Below are positions 16,721 to 25,206 of a stretch of 64,000 nucleotides of DNA, piece by piece. Origin of the DNA: an uncultured Oscillospiraceae bacterium. Its GTDB lineage: Bacteria > Bacillota > Clostridia > Oscillospirales > Oscillospiraceae. Where the stretch lies: the NCBI GenBank assembly GCA_910588045.1, contig CAJUPS010000010.1:4372-68371 (forward strand). Reading direction: 5' to 3'. Position 1 is the first letter of the stretch. Every line of letters starts with the position of its first letter. The notes beneath the pieces were generated by a model. It worked only from the letters and a program-made list of their open reading frames with translations. It ran no database searches and had not been told where the DNA came from. The position numbers were made by a program, and so were the translations under genes.

Positions 16721-17527
16721 TTGAATCCAAAATCCATCGGCGTGTTCGACTCCGGCCTGGGAGGGCTGACCGCGGTGCGGCAGCTGCGACGGCTGATGCC
16801 CTCCGAAAACATTATATACTTCGGCGATACCGCCCGTGTCCCCTACGGCAACCGCAGCAGAGAAACCCTGCTGCAATATGCCCGACAGGATTTGCGGTTT
16901 CTGCGAACCTTCAACCTCAAAGCGGTGGTCATCGCCTGCGGCACCGTCAGTACCAATTGCCTGGAGACGCTGCGGGAGGAGAGCTGCTGGCCCATCACCG
17001 GCGTGGTGGAGCCCGCCGTGGAGCGGGCGGCGGCTGTGACCCGGTCGGGGAAAATCGGGCTGGTGGCCACCAGGGCGTCCGTGGCCAGCGGGGCCTATGA
17101 GCGGGTGTTCCGCCGGGCGGACCCGGCGCTGGAGGTCCACGCCCTGGCCTGCCCCCTGTTCGTGCCCCTGGTGGAGGAAGGGCGGTATCGCCCGGGCGAC
17201 GTGGTGATCGAGACCGTGGCCCGGGAGTACCTGACGCCGCTGGTCGAGGCGGGGGTGGATACGCTGGTGCTGGGGTGTACACACTATCCACTGCTGTCGG
17301 AGGTCATCGGCGGCGTGATGGGCCCGGGGGTGACCCTGGTGGACGTGGGCGCTGAGGCCGCAAGGGCCTGTCGGGATCTGCTGGCGGCGGGGGACGCTCT
17401 GGCGGAGCGGGAAACGGGCTCGGCACGGTTCTATACCAGCGACCGGGCGGTGAACTTCCAGCGGCTGGCAGCGCTGTTTCTGGGCGAGGAAGAGCCGGTG
17501 GAGCAGGTGGATATTTTTCAATATTGA
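16721..17527 (+). CDS. murI: Glutamate racemase
   Basis: 268 residues from a TTG start at 16721, chosen because AAGGAAGGGA lies just upstream and because the frame before it carries no family sequence. It makes D-glutamate for peptidoglycan in the cytoplasm. Visible motifs are FDSGLGGL (Asp10), FGDTARVPYGNRS, the first catalytic Cys73 in IACGTVS and the second, Cys186, in LGCTHYPLL. The usual first motif is ACNTA; here Asn-Thr-Ala reads Gly-Thr-Val, a change next to the catalytic Cys. It is followed at once by DUF1934 with overlapping stop/start bases. Confidence 0.93.
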   Translation: MNPKSIGVFDSGLGGLTAVRQLRRLMPSENIIYFGDTARVPYGNRSRETLLQYARQDLRFLRTFNLKAVVIACGTVSTNCLETLREESCWPITGVVEPAVERAAAVTRSGKIGLVATRASVASGAYERVFRRADPALEVHALACPLFVPLVEEGRYRPGDVVIETVAREYLTPLVEAGVDTLVLGCTHYPLLSEVIGGVMGPGVTLVDVGAEAARACRDLLAAGDALAERETGSARFYTSDRAVNFQRLAALFLGEEEPVEQVDIFQY

Positions 17528-17529
17528 GT

Positions 17530-17961
17530 ATGATGGAGAAACAGATCATTCTATTTGTGCGGGGGGAGCAGACCTATGACGCCGTTGCCCCCGAGGTCAC
17601 GGAGCTGAGCACCGAGGGCGTCATGACCATCGACGGCGAGGAGATCACCCTGACTTACCAGGAGTCGGAGATCACCGGCATGGAGGGCACCACCACCCGG
17701 TTTACAGTCCGGGGGGATACGGTGGTGCTGGAGCGCACGGGGACGATCGTCTCCCGGATGGAGTTCACAAGGGGGGAGCGCAGCAGCTCCCTCTATGAGA
17801 CCCCGTGGGGAACCATGGTGGTGGACATCTCGACCACGAAGCTGACCCACCGGATCACGGAGCGGGGCGGGGTGATGGAGATCGCGTTTACCATCGCCGT
17901 CAACCACCAGGTGACGGGGGAGAACCGGTTCAAGGTGCGGGTGAAGGAGCGGATGGGATAG
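17530..17961 (+). CDS. DUF1934 (YwiB-like) beta-barrel protein
   Basis: 143 residues from the ATG at 17530; a TTG at 17524 overlapping the murI stop is the other choice, and no strong ribosome site separates them. It matches the DUF1934/YwiB family of small lipocalin-like cytoplasmic beta-barrels of unknown function: ITLTYQESEITGMEGTTTRF, a central ERTGTIVSRMEF strand pair and LYETPWGTM. In Bacillus subtilis ywiB adjoins argS, and the same order is seen here except for a two-gene AT-rich insert. It is probably cotranscribed with murI. Confidence 0.85.
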   Translation: MMEKQIILFVRGEQTYDAVAPEVTELSTEGVMTIDGEEITLTYQESEITGMEGTTTRFTVRGDTVVLERTGTIVSRMEFTRGERSSSLYETPWGTMVVDISTTKLTHRITERGGVMEIAFTIAVNHQVTGENRFKVRVKERMG

Positions 17962-18014
17962 ATCAAGTCCTCTCTACAATCAGACCGATAACAATAATTG
18001 TGAGGTGAATATTC

Positions 18015-19034
18015 ATGGGTGACACAATTCATATTTCTTTTGACGATATTGAAATTATTTCTCCAGAAGGATATAGTGCAGATATAGATGGATATTTTTC
18101 ATCGGCACCTGATATTGTAAAACCGTTGTGCACAAGTGCAAAAAAGTCCCTAAAAAAAATTGAGAAAATGCTTTATTCAACTCCAGCATTTATCGATTTT
18201 GTAAGTGCCTCAATTCCCAAAGAAACATTCCAAACAATTTTGACCGATAAGCAGAGGTCTCAACTTGCCCATGGTACACTCGAGTTGATGACAAAAAAGG
18301 ATGGCTCTCTCTTAGCAAAGATCATAAATCCCATAACAAAGAAAGTGGAAGCTAATATCCCAATAGAGAAAGTTAGATTAACTCCGGATTTATCACAGGC
18401 AGTAGTAAATTATACGATGCAAATGCAAATGGCACTGATTGCTGAGCAAATCCAAGCTATTCAGGAAGCAGTTGAAGAAGTCCGTAAAGGTCAAGAGTAC
18501 GACAGACTCTCCACTGCTTATAGTTGCCAACAAAAGTTGTTGCAGGCAATGGCAATTAGAGATTCTGAACTAAAATCGAGAGCGTTACTACGAATTGTCT
18601 TTGACGCAGAAGATAGCAGAAATCTTTTGATGCAGAGTCAAAATGCAAATGTCGCCTTTATCAAAGATCAACCTGAAACATTCTTGAAAAAGATAAGAGC
18701 TGGGGCTAAACATAAGAAAATAGAAGAAAGAATAAATGAAGTGCGTGAAAATCTTTGTGCAGTAAATATGGTTTCGCTTGCGGAAGCAATGGCCTATCAG
18801 GAATTGGGTGAGACAGAAGCGGCTCAACTGAGTTTGCAATATTACGCTAGATATATAAAAGAAACTTACCTTGATTCAGAGGGATTTGTAGAGCGTTTGG
18901 ATATGATAGACCCGTCGCCACAACACTATTGGTCGAAAACACTTCCCAATATAGAAAGACGTATCCAAGCTTTACCATGTAACATAGATTCTACTTTTAT
19001 AGGAGATAATGAAAATGAATCAGAAAAGATGTAA
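18015..19034 (+). CDS. Hypothetical protein, 339 aa, AT-rich and probably acquired
   Basis: I do not recognise the family. Base composition is sharply more AT-rich than both flanks (codons such as AAA, ATA, AAT and GAA dominate), which is a sign of transfer. Residues 1-130 are mixed; about 135-175 is a Gln/Glu-rich helical stretch (AEQIQAIQEAVEEVRKGQEY) likely to form a coiled coil, and the rest is alpha-helical. There is no signal peptide or membrane segment. GAGGTGA lies about 8 nt upstream of the ATG. Its end overlaps the next AT-rich gene, so the two form a unit. A cargo gene of a small insertion, perhaps an immunity or defence gene, is possible but unsupported. Confidence 0.75.
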   Translation: MGDTIHISFDDIEIISPEGYSADIDGYFSSAPDIVKPLCTSAKKSLKKIEKMLYSTPAFIDFVSASIPKETFQTILTDKQRSQLAHGTLELMTKKDGSLLAKIINPITKKVEANIPIEKVRLTPDLSQAVVNYTMQMQMALIAEQIQAIQEAVEEVRKGQEYDRLSTAYSCQQKLLQAMAIRDSELKSRALLRIVFDAEDSRNLLMQSQNANVAFIKDQPETFLKKIRAGAKHKKIEERINEVRENLCAVNMVSLAEAMAYQELGETEAAQLSLQYYARYIKETYLDSEGFVERLDMIDPSPQHYWSKTLPNIERRIQALPCNIDSTFIGDNENESEKM

Positions 19035-19206
19035 AAAGTGCCAACGGCCTCTCCCGGATGGATATAAATATAAATATTGTGAAAATTGTCGCAATAAACA
19101 GGTAGATGATGTTAAAACAGGGATAAAGGCTTTTGTGGGTGGTATTGTGTTAGCCGCTGTCCCTATAATAGCTAAAGTAACAAAAGGGAGAAATCAAAAT
19201 GATTAA
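19015..19206 (+). CDS. Small zinc-ribbon membrane protein, AT-rich
   Basis: 63 residues from the ATG at 19015 (AGGAG 9 nt upstream; an ATG at 19009 is too close to it). The N-terminus is a zinc ribbon with two Cys pairs (CKKCQRPLPDG and YCENC), and a hydrophobic stretch (FVGGIVLAAVPIIA) near the C-terminus looks like one membrane helix. It overlaps the end of the 339-residue gene and also overlaps the argS start at 19199 by 8 nt. The argS ribosome site therefore lies inside this gene. Function unknown; the pairing suggests it works with its upstream neighbour. Confidence 0.7.
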   Translation: MNQKRCKKCQRPLPDGYKYKYCENCRNKQVDDVKTGIKAFVGGIVLAAVPIIAKVTKGRNQND

Positions 19207-20944
19207 CATGATTCAGAACGCCAAGGACCAGGTCCTGGCGCTGACAGAGAAAGCCTGTGCGGCGGCAGTCGCCGCCGGGAAGCTCCCCGGGGACGTGGCC
19301 GTGCAGGCCGGGGTGGAGATCCCCAAGGACCCCGCCAACGGGGACTATACCACCACCTTCGCCCTGGCCGCGGCCAAGGCGATGAAGATGCGGCCCAGGG
19401 AGATTGCGGAGATTTTGCTGGAGAATCTGGACCTCACCGGCAGCTATTTCGCCTCTGCGGAAATTGCCGGGGCGGGGTTCCTCAACTTCCGGCTGAGTCC
19501 CGCGTGGTACGCCGGTGTCCTCTCCGCCGTGGAGAGCGAGGGGGAGGCTTACGGGCGCAACGAGGCGCTGAAGGGCCAGAAGATCATGGTGGAGTTCGTC
19601 TCCGCCAACCCTACCGGGCCCATGCACATGGGCAACGCCCGGGGGGGCGTGCTGGGGGACACCCTGGCCTCCGTGCTGGAGGCCAACGGGGCCCAGGTCT
19701 GGCGGGAGTTCTATGTCAACGATGCGGGGAACCAGATTGAAAAGTTCGCAAACTCCCTGGAGGCGAGGTATCTCCAGATCGTTCTGGGGGAGGACGCGGT
19801 GGCGTTCCCCGAGGACGGCTACCACGGCGACGACATCCGGGAGCTGGCCCAGGCGTACTATGACGAACACGGGGACAGCTTGAAGGATGTTTCCAAAGAG
19901 GAGCGCCACGCTGCGCTGGCGAAATTCGGTCTGGAGCGGAACATCCCCAAGATGCAGTCCGACCTGCGCCGGTATAAGATCGAGTACGACCAGTGGTTCT
20001 TTGAGTCCGAGCTGCACAGCACCGGATATGTGGCGGAGACGGTGGACAAGCTCACCGCTGCCGGGTACACCTACGAGAAGGAGGGGGCCCTGTGGCTGGC
20101 CACCAGCCGGATTCTGGAGGAGAACGCCCGGAAGGAGGGGAAGAGCGAGAAGGACATCGCCAAGCTGGACCTGAAAGACGACGTGCTCCGCCGGGCCAAC
20201 GGGTTCTACACCTATTTTGCCGCCGACATCGCCTACCACCGCAACAAGTTCGAGAAGCGGGGCTTCGACAAGGTCATCAACATCTGGGGTGCGGACCACC
20301 ACGGCCATGTGGCCCGGCTCAAGGGGGCCATGGACGCGCTGGGCCTGGACGGGGCCAACCGTCTGGACATCGTGCTCATGCAGCTGGTAAAGCTCCTCCG
20401 GGACGGCGAGGTGGTCAAGATGTCGAAGCGCACCGGTAAGGCCATCTCCCTCACCGACCTGCTCGACGAGGTGCCCGTGGATGCGGCCCGGTGGTTCTTT
20501 AACGCAAAGCCGGACACGCAGATGGATTTCGACTTAGGGCTGGCGGTCCGGGAGGACAGCGAGAACCCCATCTACTATGTGGAGTACGCCCACGCCCGGA
20601 TTTGCAGTCTCCTTCGCAACCTGGACTCCGAGGGGCAGGCCGTCCCCGCCGCTGCGGACGTGGACGCCGCCCTCCTCTCCGGGGAGACGGAAACGGCCCT
20701 CATCAAGCAGCTCTCCCTCTTCTGCGAGGAGCTGCGCCTGGCCGCCCGGGACTACGACCCCAGCCACCTCAACCGCTATCTGGTGGACCTGGCGGGCTGC
20801 TTCCACCGGTTCTACACCGCCTGCCGCATCAAGGGCGAAGAGCCCGCCCTCCTCGCCGCCCGCCTCAAGCTGGCCGACGAGACCCGCAGCGTGCTGAAAA
20901 ACGGCCTGGCCCTGCTGGGCGTGGACGCGCCGGAGAAGATGTAG
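19199..20944 (+). CDS. argS: Arginyl-tRNA synthetase
   Basis: 581 residues. It charges tRNA-Arg. The N-terminal additional domain (1-110) is followed by the class I catalytic core: the HIGH-like motif is HMGN (143-146, in TGPMHMGNARGG) and the KMSKS-like loop is KMSKR (407-411). The C-terminal DALR anticodon-binding domain starts at about 460. RBS AGGGAGA is 7 nt from the ATG and lies within the upstream AT-rich gene. The GC-rich composition of the vertical genome resumes right at its start. Confidence 0.97.
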   Translation: MINMIQNAKDQVLALTEKACAAAVAAGKLPGDVAVQAGVEIPKDPANGDYTTTFALAAAKAMKMRPREIAEILLENLDLTGSYFASAEIAGAGFLNFRLSPAWYAGVLSAVESEGEAYGRNEALKGQKIMVEFVSANPTGPMHMGNARGGVLGDTLASVLEANGAQVWREFYVNDAGNQIEKFANSLEARYLQIVLGEDAVAFPEDGYHGDDIRELAQAYYDEHGDSLKDVSKEERHAALAKFGLERNIPKMQSDLRRYKIEYDQWFFESELHSTGYVAETVDKLTAAGYTYEKEGALWLATSRILEENARKEGKSEKDIAKLDLKDDVLRRANGFYTYFAADIAYHRNKFEKRGFDKVINIWGADHHGHVARLKGAMDALGLDGANRLDIVLMQLVKLLRDGEVVKMSKRTGKAISLTDLLDEVPVDAARWFFNAKPDTQMDFDLGLAVREDSENPIYYVEYAHARICSLLRNLDSEGQAVPAAADVDAALLSGETETALIKQLSLFCEELRLAARDYDPSHLNRYLVDLAGCFHRFYTACRIKGEEPALLAARLKLADETRSVLKNGLALLGVDAPEKM

Positions 20945-20949
20945 GCGGG

Positions 20950-21165
20950 GGACGTTCTTTTTCTTGCAAGAAAAAGAACCAAAAAGAACTTTTTGCCGCA
21001 AGCTTACGCTTGCTTAAGGGTGCGTCTATCGGAAATGCGTACAATTCTGAAATGCCAAGGGGGGCGGAACTCTGTTCCGCCCCCTGTATTCTTTTTTGTT
21101 CTTAATGGCCGCACGGCTCACGCCGTGCTGGGGGGCCCGCCCGAAGGAGTGCCCGTCTGCCCTGG
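20950..21165 (+). repeat. Dispersed intergenic element, copy E2
   Basis: An inverted copy of E1 (15885-16096). It begins with a hairpin (TTCTTTTTCTT-GC-AAGAAAAAGAA), followed by the ACTTTTTGCCGCAAGC segment, GGCGGAACTCTGTTCCGCC and GCACGG-CTCACG-CCGTGC hairpins. It fills the gap between the convergent argS and modC genes and may serve as a transcription stop for both. Confidence 0.85.
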
Positions 21166-21171
21166 GGACGG

Positions 21172-22215
21172 TTACTCCCTCAGAAGCAGTAAACTCTCTG
21201 CGGGGATGGATACGTGGATTGTTTTTTGGTTCGGCAGGGTTGTCCATTCGGACTTGCTCAGCTCCATTTGCAGGAGGGGGGCGGTTCGTGCTGCGCCCAG
21301 AGGGTGCAGGGAGAGGCGCACGGAGGAGATGTCCTCCGTTATGCGTACGATCTGGCAGGGGAAGCCGTCCGCCGATGGCTTGACGCACTCCGGGCGGACG
21401 CCCAGCATCGACGCGCCCTCCCGCCAGGGGGCGGGGAGGACCAGGTTCCACGATGGGATGGAGATGGTTCCCGCCTCCGGGCCTGGGAGAATGGGCACGA
21501 ATACTTCGCAGCCGGAGATTCTGGCGGCGCTGACGGTGCCGGGGGCCGTCAGCAGCTCTTCAAATCCTGTTACCGGTGAGGATTTCCCGCTGTCCAGTAC
21601 GCAGACCCGGCGGCAGGACCGGTAGACCTCGCCCCGGTCGTGGCTCACCCAGATGACGGGACCGCCGAAGGCGTCCAGCACGTCCCGCAGTTCCTCCTCC
21701 AGCTGCCGCTTGAGACAGCTGTCCAGCGCGGCCAGGGGCTCATCCAGCAGGATCGCCGCCGGGTCCGAGGCCAGGATTCGGGCCAGGGCGGCGCGCTGCT
21801 GCTGCCCCCCGGAGAGCTGGTGGGGGCGGAGTCTTTCTGTGCCCTCCAGACGCAGTTGGGAGATGAGCTCCGCTGCCCGCTGCCGCCGCTGGGATCTGGG
21901 CAGCTGCCGCAGACAGACCGCGATATTTTCCTCCACCGTCATGTGGGGAAATAGGGCATACTGCTGGAACAGATACCCCACCCGCCGCTGCTGTGGGGGC
22001 AGGTTGATATGCCGCTGGCCGTCATAGAGGACTTGGCCGTCCAGCTCGATGTGGCCCCAGTCCGGGCGGTCGATGCCCGCCAGGCACCGCAGCGATACGC
22101 TCTTGCCGCACCCGGAGGCCCCCAGCAGGGCCAGGCTCTCCCCGCTCCCGGCGGAGAAATCCACGTCCAGCAGGAAATTCCCGTACCGCTTTTGTATCCT
22201 TGCCGTCAGTGCCAC
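21172..22215 (-). CDS. modC: Molybdate ABC transporter ATP-binding protein
   Basis: 347 residues from a GTG at 22213-22215, which overlaps the modB end by 10 nt; AAAGGCGGTG precedes it. The longer frame upstream is antisense or out-of-frame modB sequence. ABC motifs are complete: Walker A GASGCGKS, Q-loop FQQYALF, signature LSGGQQQR, Walker B AILLDEPLAALD and the switch His in VSHDRGE. The C-terminal 110 residues resemble the TOBE/Mop-type regulatory region of ModC, although diverged. It powers molybdate (or tungstate) uptake with ModB and ModA. Confidence 0.92.
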   Translation of the reverse strand: MALTARIQKRYGNFLLDVDFSAGSGESLALLGASGCGKSVSLRCLAGIDRPDWGHIELDGQVLYDGQRHINLPPQQRRVGYLFQQYALFPHMTVEENIAVCLRQLPRSQRRQRAAELISQLRLEGTERLRPHQLSGGQQQRAALARILASDPAAILLDEPLAALDSCLKRQLEEELRDVLDAFGGPVIWVSHDRGEVYRSCRRVCVLDSGKSSPVTGFEELLTAPGTVSAARISGCEVFVPILPGPEAGTISIPSWNLVLPAPWREGASMLGVRPECVKPSADGFPCQIVRITEDISSVRLSLHPLGAARTAPLLQMELSKSEWTTLPNQKTIHVSIPAESLLLLRE

Positions 22216-22874
22216 GGTTTCACCGCCTTTCGCTCCAGCAGGTTCAGCGCCAGGAGTACCCCGGCGGAGATGGCCAGGTTGACGGCCACCCAGCGGAAGG
22301 CCAGGGCGTCCTCGTTGGTGCGCCAGAGCTGGTAGACGGTGGTGGAGATAGTGGCGGTCCTGCCGGGGGTGTATCCGGCCACCATGGCGGTGGCCCCGTA
22401 CTCGCCCAAGGCGCGGGCGAAGGTGAGCACCACGCCCGCCAGGATACCCTGTCGGCACACGGGCATTCGGATGCGCCAGAAGATATAGGCGTTCCCCAGC
22501 CCCAGGGTCCGGCCCGCCTGGGCCAGGGTCTCGTCGAAGGACTCGAAGGCCCCCCGGGCGGTGCGGTACATGAGGGGGAAGGCGACCACTGTCGTGGCGA
22601 AGACGGCGGACCACCACTGCATGGTCAGACGCAGACCGAAGCGCTCGATGAACCACGACCCCAGGGGCCGTCTGGGGCCCAGGAGCAGCAGGAGCAGGTA
22701 TCCTACCACCGTGGGCGGCAGTACCAGGGGCAGGGTGAGAACCACGTCCAGCAGTCCCTTTACCAGGCGGGGGGTCCTTGCGACGTAGTAAGCCCCGGCG
22801 ATTCCCAGGAAGAAGACGATCACCGTGGAAATCGCCGCGATGCGCAGGGAGTTATATAGAGGGAACCAATCCAT
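22206..22874 (-). CDS. modB: Molybdate ABC transporter permease
   Basis: 222 residues with about five transmembrane helices. It carries the EAA-loop pattern of binding-protein-dependent permeases (EYGATAMVAGYTPGRTATIS) and the ModB-typical LPLVLPPTVVGY. It forms the membrane channel for molybdate. It overlaps modC and is 247 nt downstream of modA, with the repeat element E7 in that gap. Whether modB is transcribed through from modA or has its own promoter cannot be decided here. Confidence 0.92.
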   Translation of the reverse strand: MDWFPLYNSLRIAAISTVIVFFLGIAGAYYVARTPRLVKGLLDVVLTLPLVLPPTVVGYLLLLLLGPRRPLGSWFIERFGLRLTMQWWSAVFATTVVAFPLMYRTARGAFESFDETLAQAGRTLGLGNAYIFWRIRMPVCRQGILAGVVLTFARALGEYGATAMVAGYTPGRTATISTTVYQLWRTNEDALAFRWVAVNLAISAGVLLALNLLERKAVKPWH

Positions 22875-22892
22875 AGTGTGTCTCCCTAAATA

Positions 22893-22965
22893 AAAGTTTC
22901 GTCCACCTTTTCAAAGGTGGCGGAGTCCAGAGGTGGAACCTCTGGCCGCGCTCGCAAGCGCGGAA
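22893..22965 (+). repeat. Dispersed hairpin element, copy E7, between modA and modB
   Basis: CCACCTTT-TC-AAAGGTGG, then CGGAGTCC, then CCAGAGG-TGGAA-CCTCTGG and CGCGCT-CGC-AAGCGCG hairpins. The order hairpin, GGAGTCC, GC hairpin is the same as in the elements at 35.4, 35.9 and 55.1 kb. More small palindromes (for example TTTGACGCC-CGGA-GGCGTCAAA) fill the gap up to about 23115. Confidence 0.65.
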
Positions 22966-23121
22966 CACCCCAAAAGCCGCGCAAAAAAAAATCTGACAGA
23001 CAGTACAATCCCAAACGTGCGCGGCTTTAGCGCACATTTGACGCCCGGAGGCGTCAAACAGCGCCGGGAGTTCCCGCCGTTGAGCGAAGCGCACATAAGG
23101 TCTGGTGCGTCTACAAAAACC

Positions 23122-23919
23122 CTACCCCAGCGGCGTAAATCCCACGCCCGCCAGCACCGCCGCACCGTCGGGGGACCGGATGTAGTCCAAAAACGCCCCG
23201 GCCTCGTCGGGGTGCGCGCTGGACTGGAGCACGGCGGCGGGGTAGATCACCTGACCGCACATCTCCTCTGTGGCGGTGTCCACTACGGTCAGGCCAGCGG
23301 AGAAGGCGTCGGTGCCATAGATGATGCCGCAGTCCACCGCGCCCTCGGAGACCTGGGTGGTGACCTCTTTCACGTTGGAGCCGTAAGTGAGGCAGCCGCT
23401 TTCGGCCAGGGCGGTCTCGTCCAGGCCCCAGCAGTCAAAAATTCTCTGGGTGTACTGCCCCACGGGCACATCACTGTTGCCCATAGCCAGAAGGACCGTC
23501 CCTGCCTCCAGGGCGGATTTCAGGTCGTCGTAGCTGTTGATCCTGGCCGGGTTGCCCTCCGGGACGGCCAGAGCCACCTTGTTCTCCAGCAGGTCGAATC
23601 GGGTGCCCGGAAGGACGGCCTCCAGCTCCTCCAGCTGGTCCATCTGCTTTTGCCCGGCGGAGATGAAGGCGTCGCAGACCGCACCCTCCTCGATCTGGGT
23701 CTTCAGGGTGCCGGAGGAGTCGAAGTTGAAGGTCAGTCTGACGTCGGCATGGTCCGCCATGTATTTCTCACCGATCTCCGTCAACGTCTCCTGCATGGAC
23801 GCGGCGGCAAAGACGGTGAGCTCGACCTCCAGGTCCCCGGCCTCTCCGCCGCAGGCGGTCAGAGCCAGTGCCAGGAGCAGGGCCAGTGCCGAGGACAAGT
23901 ACCTCTTCCAATGAGTCAT
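23122..23919 (-). CDS. modA: Molybdate-binding lipoprotein
   Basis: 265 residues from the ATG at 23917-23919 (AGGAGA 6 nt upstream; longer frames lack a ribosome site). The N-terminus is a lipoprotein signal with lipobox LTAC, so it is anchored outside the membrane. The rest is a type II periplasmic-binding fold with ModA signatures: VFAAASMQETLTEIG at the start, FNFDSSGTLKTQIEEGA and DCGIIYGTDA. It captures molybdate or tungstate for ModBC. It is preceded by the terminator of the molybdopterin-binding gene, so its own promoter or read-through is expected. Confidence 0.93.
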   Translation of the reverse strand: MTHWKRYLSSALALLLALALTACGGEAGDLEVELTVFAAASMQETLTEIGEKYMADHADVRLTFNFDSSGTLKTQIEEGAVCDAFISAGQKQMDQLEELEAVLPGTRFDLLENKVALAVPEGNPARINSYDDLKSALEAGTVLLAMGNSDVPVGQYTQRIFDCWGLDETALAESGCLTYGSNVKEVTTQVSEGAVDCGIIYGTDAFSAGLTVVDTATEEMCGQVIYPAAVLQSSAHPDEAGAFLDYIRSPDGAAVLAGVGFTPLG

Positions 23920-23953
23920 CGTTGTTCTCCTGTTCATATTACGGTTCGTACCG

Positions 23954-23983
23954 AAAAGAGCCGCCGCTTCCGGCGGCTCTTTT
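23954..23983 (-). terminator. Terminator between the molybdopterin-binding gene and modA
   Basis: AAAAGAGCCGCC-GCTTCC-GGCGGCTCTTTT: a 12-bp stem with T-runs on both strands, 5 nt past the stop of the upstream - strand gene. Confidence 0.8.
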
Positions 23984-23987
23984 GCAA

Positions 23988-25007
23988 TCATTTTCCAAAC
24001 CCGCAGTTGGGGTAGGTGCACACCTCGCACCCCAGGCACAGCCCGCCCTCACCCATGGCGGCGATCTCCTCCCGGGTTACGGGGATGCCTGCGGCAATCC
24101 GTGGGAGGACCAGGTCGAAAATGGTGGACCTGGCGTACATGACGCACCCGGGCAGCCCCAAGACCGGCGTACCGTCCTCAAAGTACCCCAGCAGGAACAT
24201 AGCGCCAGGCAGCACCGGTGCGCCGTAGGTGACGACAGCTGCCCCGCTGGCCTTGATGGCCCCCGGAGTGCGGTCGTCGGGGTCCACACTCATGCCGCCG
24301 GTGCAGAGGATCAGGTCAACGCCTGCGGCTCTGGCCTCCTGGATTTCCTGGGAAATGGTGTCCAGATCGTCACCGGGGGTGCTCCTCCGGGTCGTCTCAA
24401 TGCCGAAGGAGGCCAGCTTTCTCTCCACTGCGGGGGTAAAGGCGTCCTGGATCAGACCCTTGGCGACCTCGCTTCCGGTGGCAATGATGGCGGCGGTCTT
24501 CAGCTTCCAGGGCAGCAGCTCCAGCAGGGGACGGTCCCCGGCGATTTCCTCCGCTCGCCGCAGCTTCTCCTCCCCGATGACCAGGGGGATCACCCGGGTG
24601 CCGCAGAGCTTGTCGCCCCTGTGGACGGCGGTGTTCCCGTGCCGGGTGGCGATCATGATGTCCTCCAGGAGGTTGATCCGGTTCAGCCGCCCGGCGTCCA
24701 CCCGGAAGAGGCCATCTATGGCGGCGGTGAGCTCCAGCTTGCCCTCCTTCACCTGGCCGCGGACCATGTGCTCATTCTCGCACAGGGCGCACAGGCGGTG
24801 GGCGGCGTCGTTCTCGTGGACCATGCCGGGGATCAACTCCCAGACGTACAGGTTTTCTTTTCCCATGGACAGCAGCACGGGGATGTCCTCCTCCCGGACC
24901 ACGTGTCCCTTCCGGAACCTGGCGTCCTTGTACTGGCCGGGGATGATCTGGGTCATGTCGTGGCAGAGGACGTGGCCTACTGCGTCCTGGGTGCGCATCA
25001 GTTTCAT
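23988..25007 (-). CDS. Molybdopterin-binding (MoCF-domain) protein with C-terminal Cys cluster
   Basis: 339 residues. Residues about 165-310 form a MoaB/MoeA-type molybdopterin-binding fold: IIATGSEVAKG, STPGDDLDTIS, LILCTGGMSVDPDD and LPGCVMYARSTIFD. The N-terminal 160 residues are unlike classical MoeA and have an AVGHVLCHDMTQI start typical of the clostridial MoeA-like proteins found with molybdenum hydroxylases. The end, CLGCEVCTYPNCGFGK, has four cysteines and could bind a metal or Fe-S cluster. It should act in molybdenum cofactor insertion or selection, in line with modABC downstream. RBS AAGGAGA precedes the ATG. Confidence 0.85.
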   Translation of the reverse strand: MKLMRTQDAVGHVLCHDMTQIIPGQYKDARFRKGHVVREEDIPVLLSMGKENLYVWELIPGMVHENDAAHRLCALCENEHMVRGQVKEGKLELTAAIDGLFRVDAGRLNRINLLEDIMIATRHGNTAVHRGDKLCGTRVIPLVIGEEKLRRAEEIAGDRPLLELLPWKLKTAAIIATGSEVAKGLIQDAFTPAVERKLASFGIETTRRSTPGDDLDTISQEIQEARAAGVDLILCTGGMSVDPDDRTPGAIKASGAAVVTYGAPVLPGAMFLLGYFEDGTPVLGLPGCVMYARSTIFDLVLPRIAAGIPVTREEIAAMGEGGLCLGCEVCTYPNCGFGK

Positions 25008-25038
25008 GGCGGGTTCTCCTTCCGGTTTCCTGGGTGCT

Positions 25039-25067
25039 ATTATAGCAGGAAGTCAATGTGGGTGCAA
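25039..25067 (-). promoter_or_regulatory. Promoter of the molybdopterin-binding protein gene
   Basis: On the - strand: TTGCAC (25062-25067), a 17-bp spacer, then TATAAT (25039-25044). It lies about 30 nt upstream of the start codon. Confidence 0.75.
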
Positions 25068-25206
25068 GGAGAGATGTTTTGTATTACCGAAATATTATTC
25101 GTTTATATGGAAAATTTTTGAAAAAGACACATGCATAATTCTCCGTTTCGGGTACAAACTATCTGCGGCAAGACCCGAATACCGACAAACGAGGAGGAAG
25201 CGAAGT

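Noticed and set aside
20945..21171. Element E2 as a riboswitch or T-box linked to argS
   Set aside because: It is downstream of argS, and a reversed copy lies at an unrelated locus.
22216..22656. N-terminal extension of modC
   Set aside because: The extension is out-of-frame modB coding sequence rich in His/Arg/Pro; the ABC domain begins right after the GTG at 22215.
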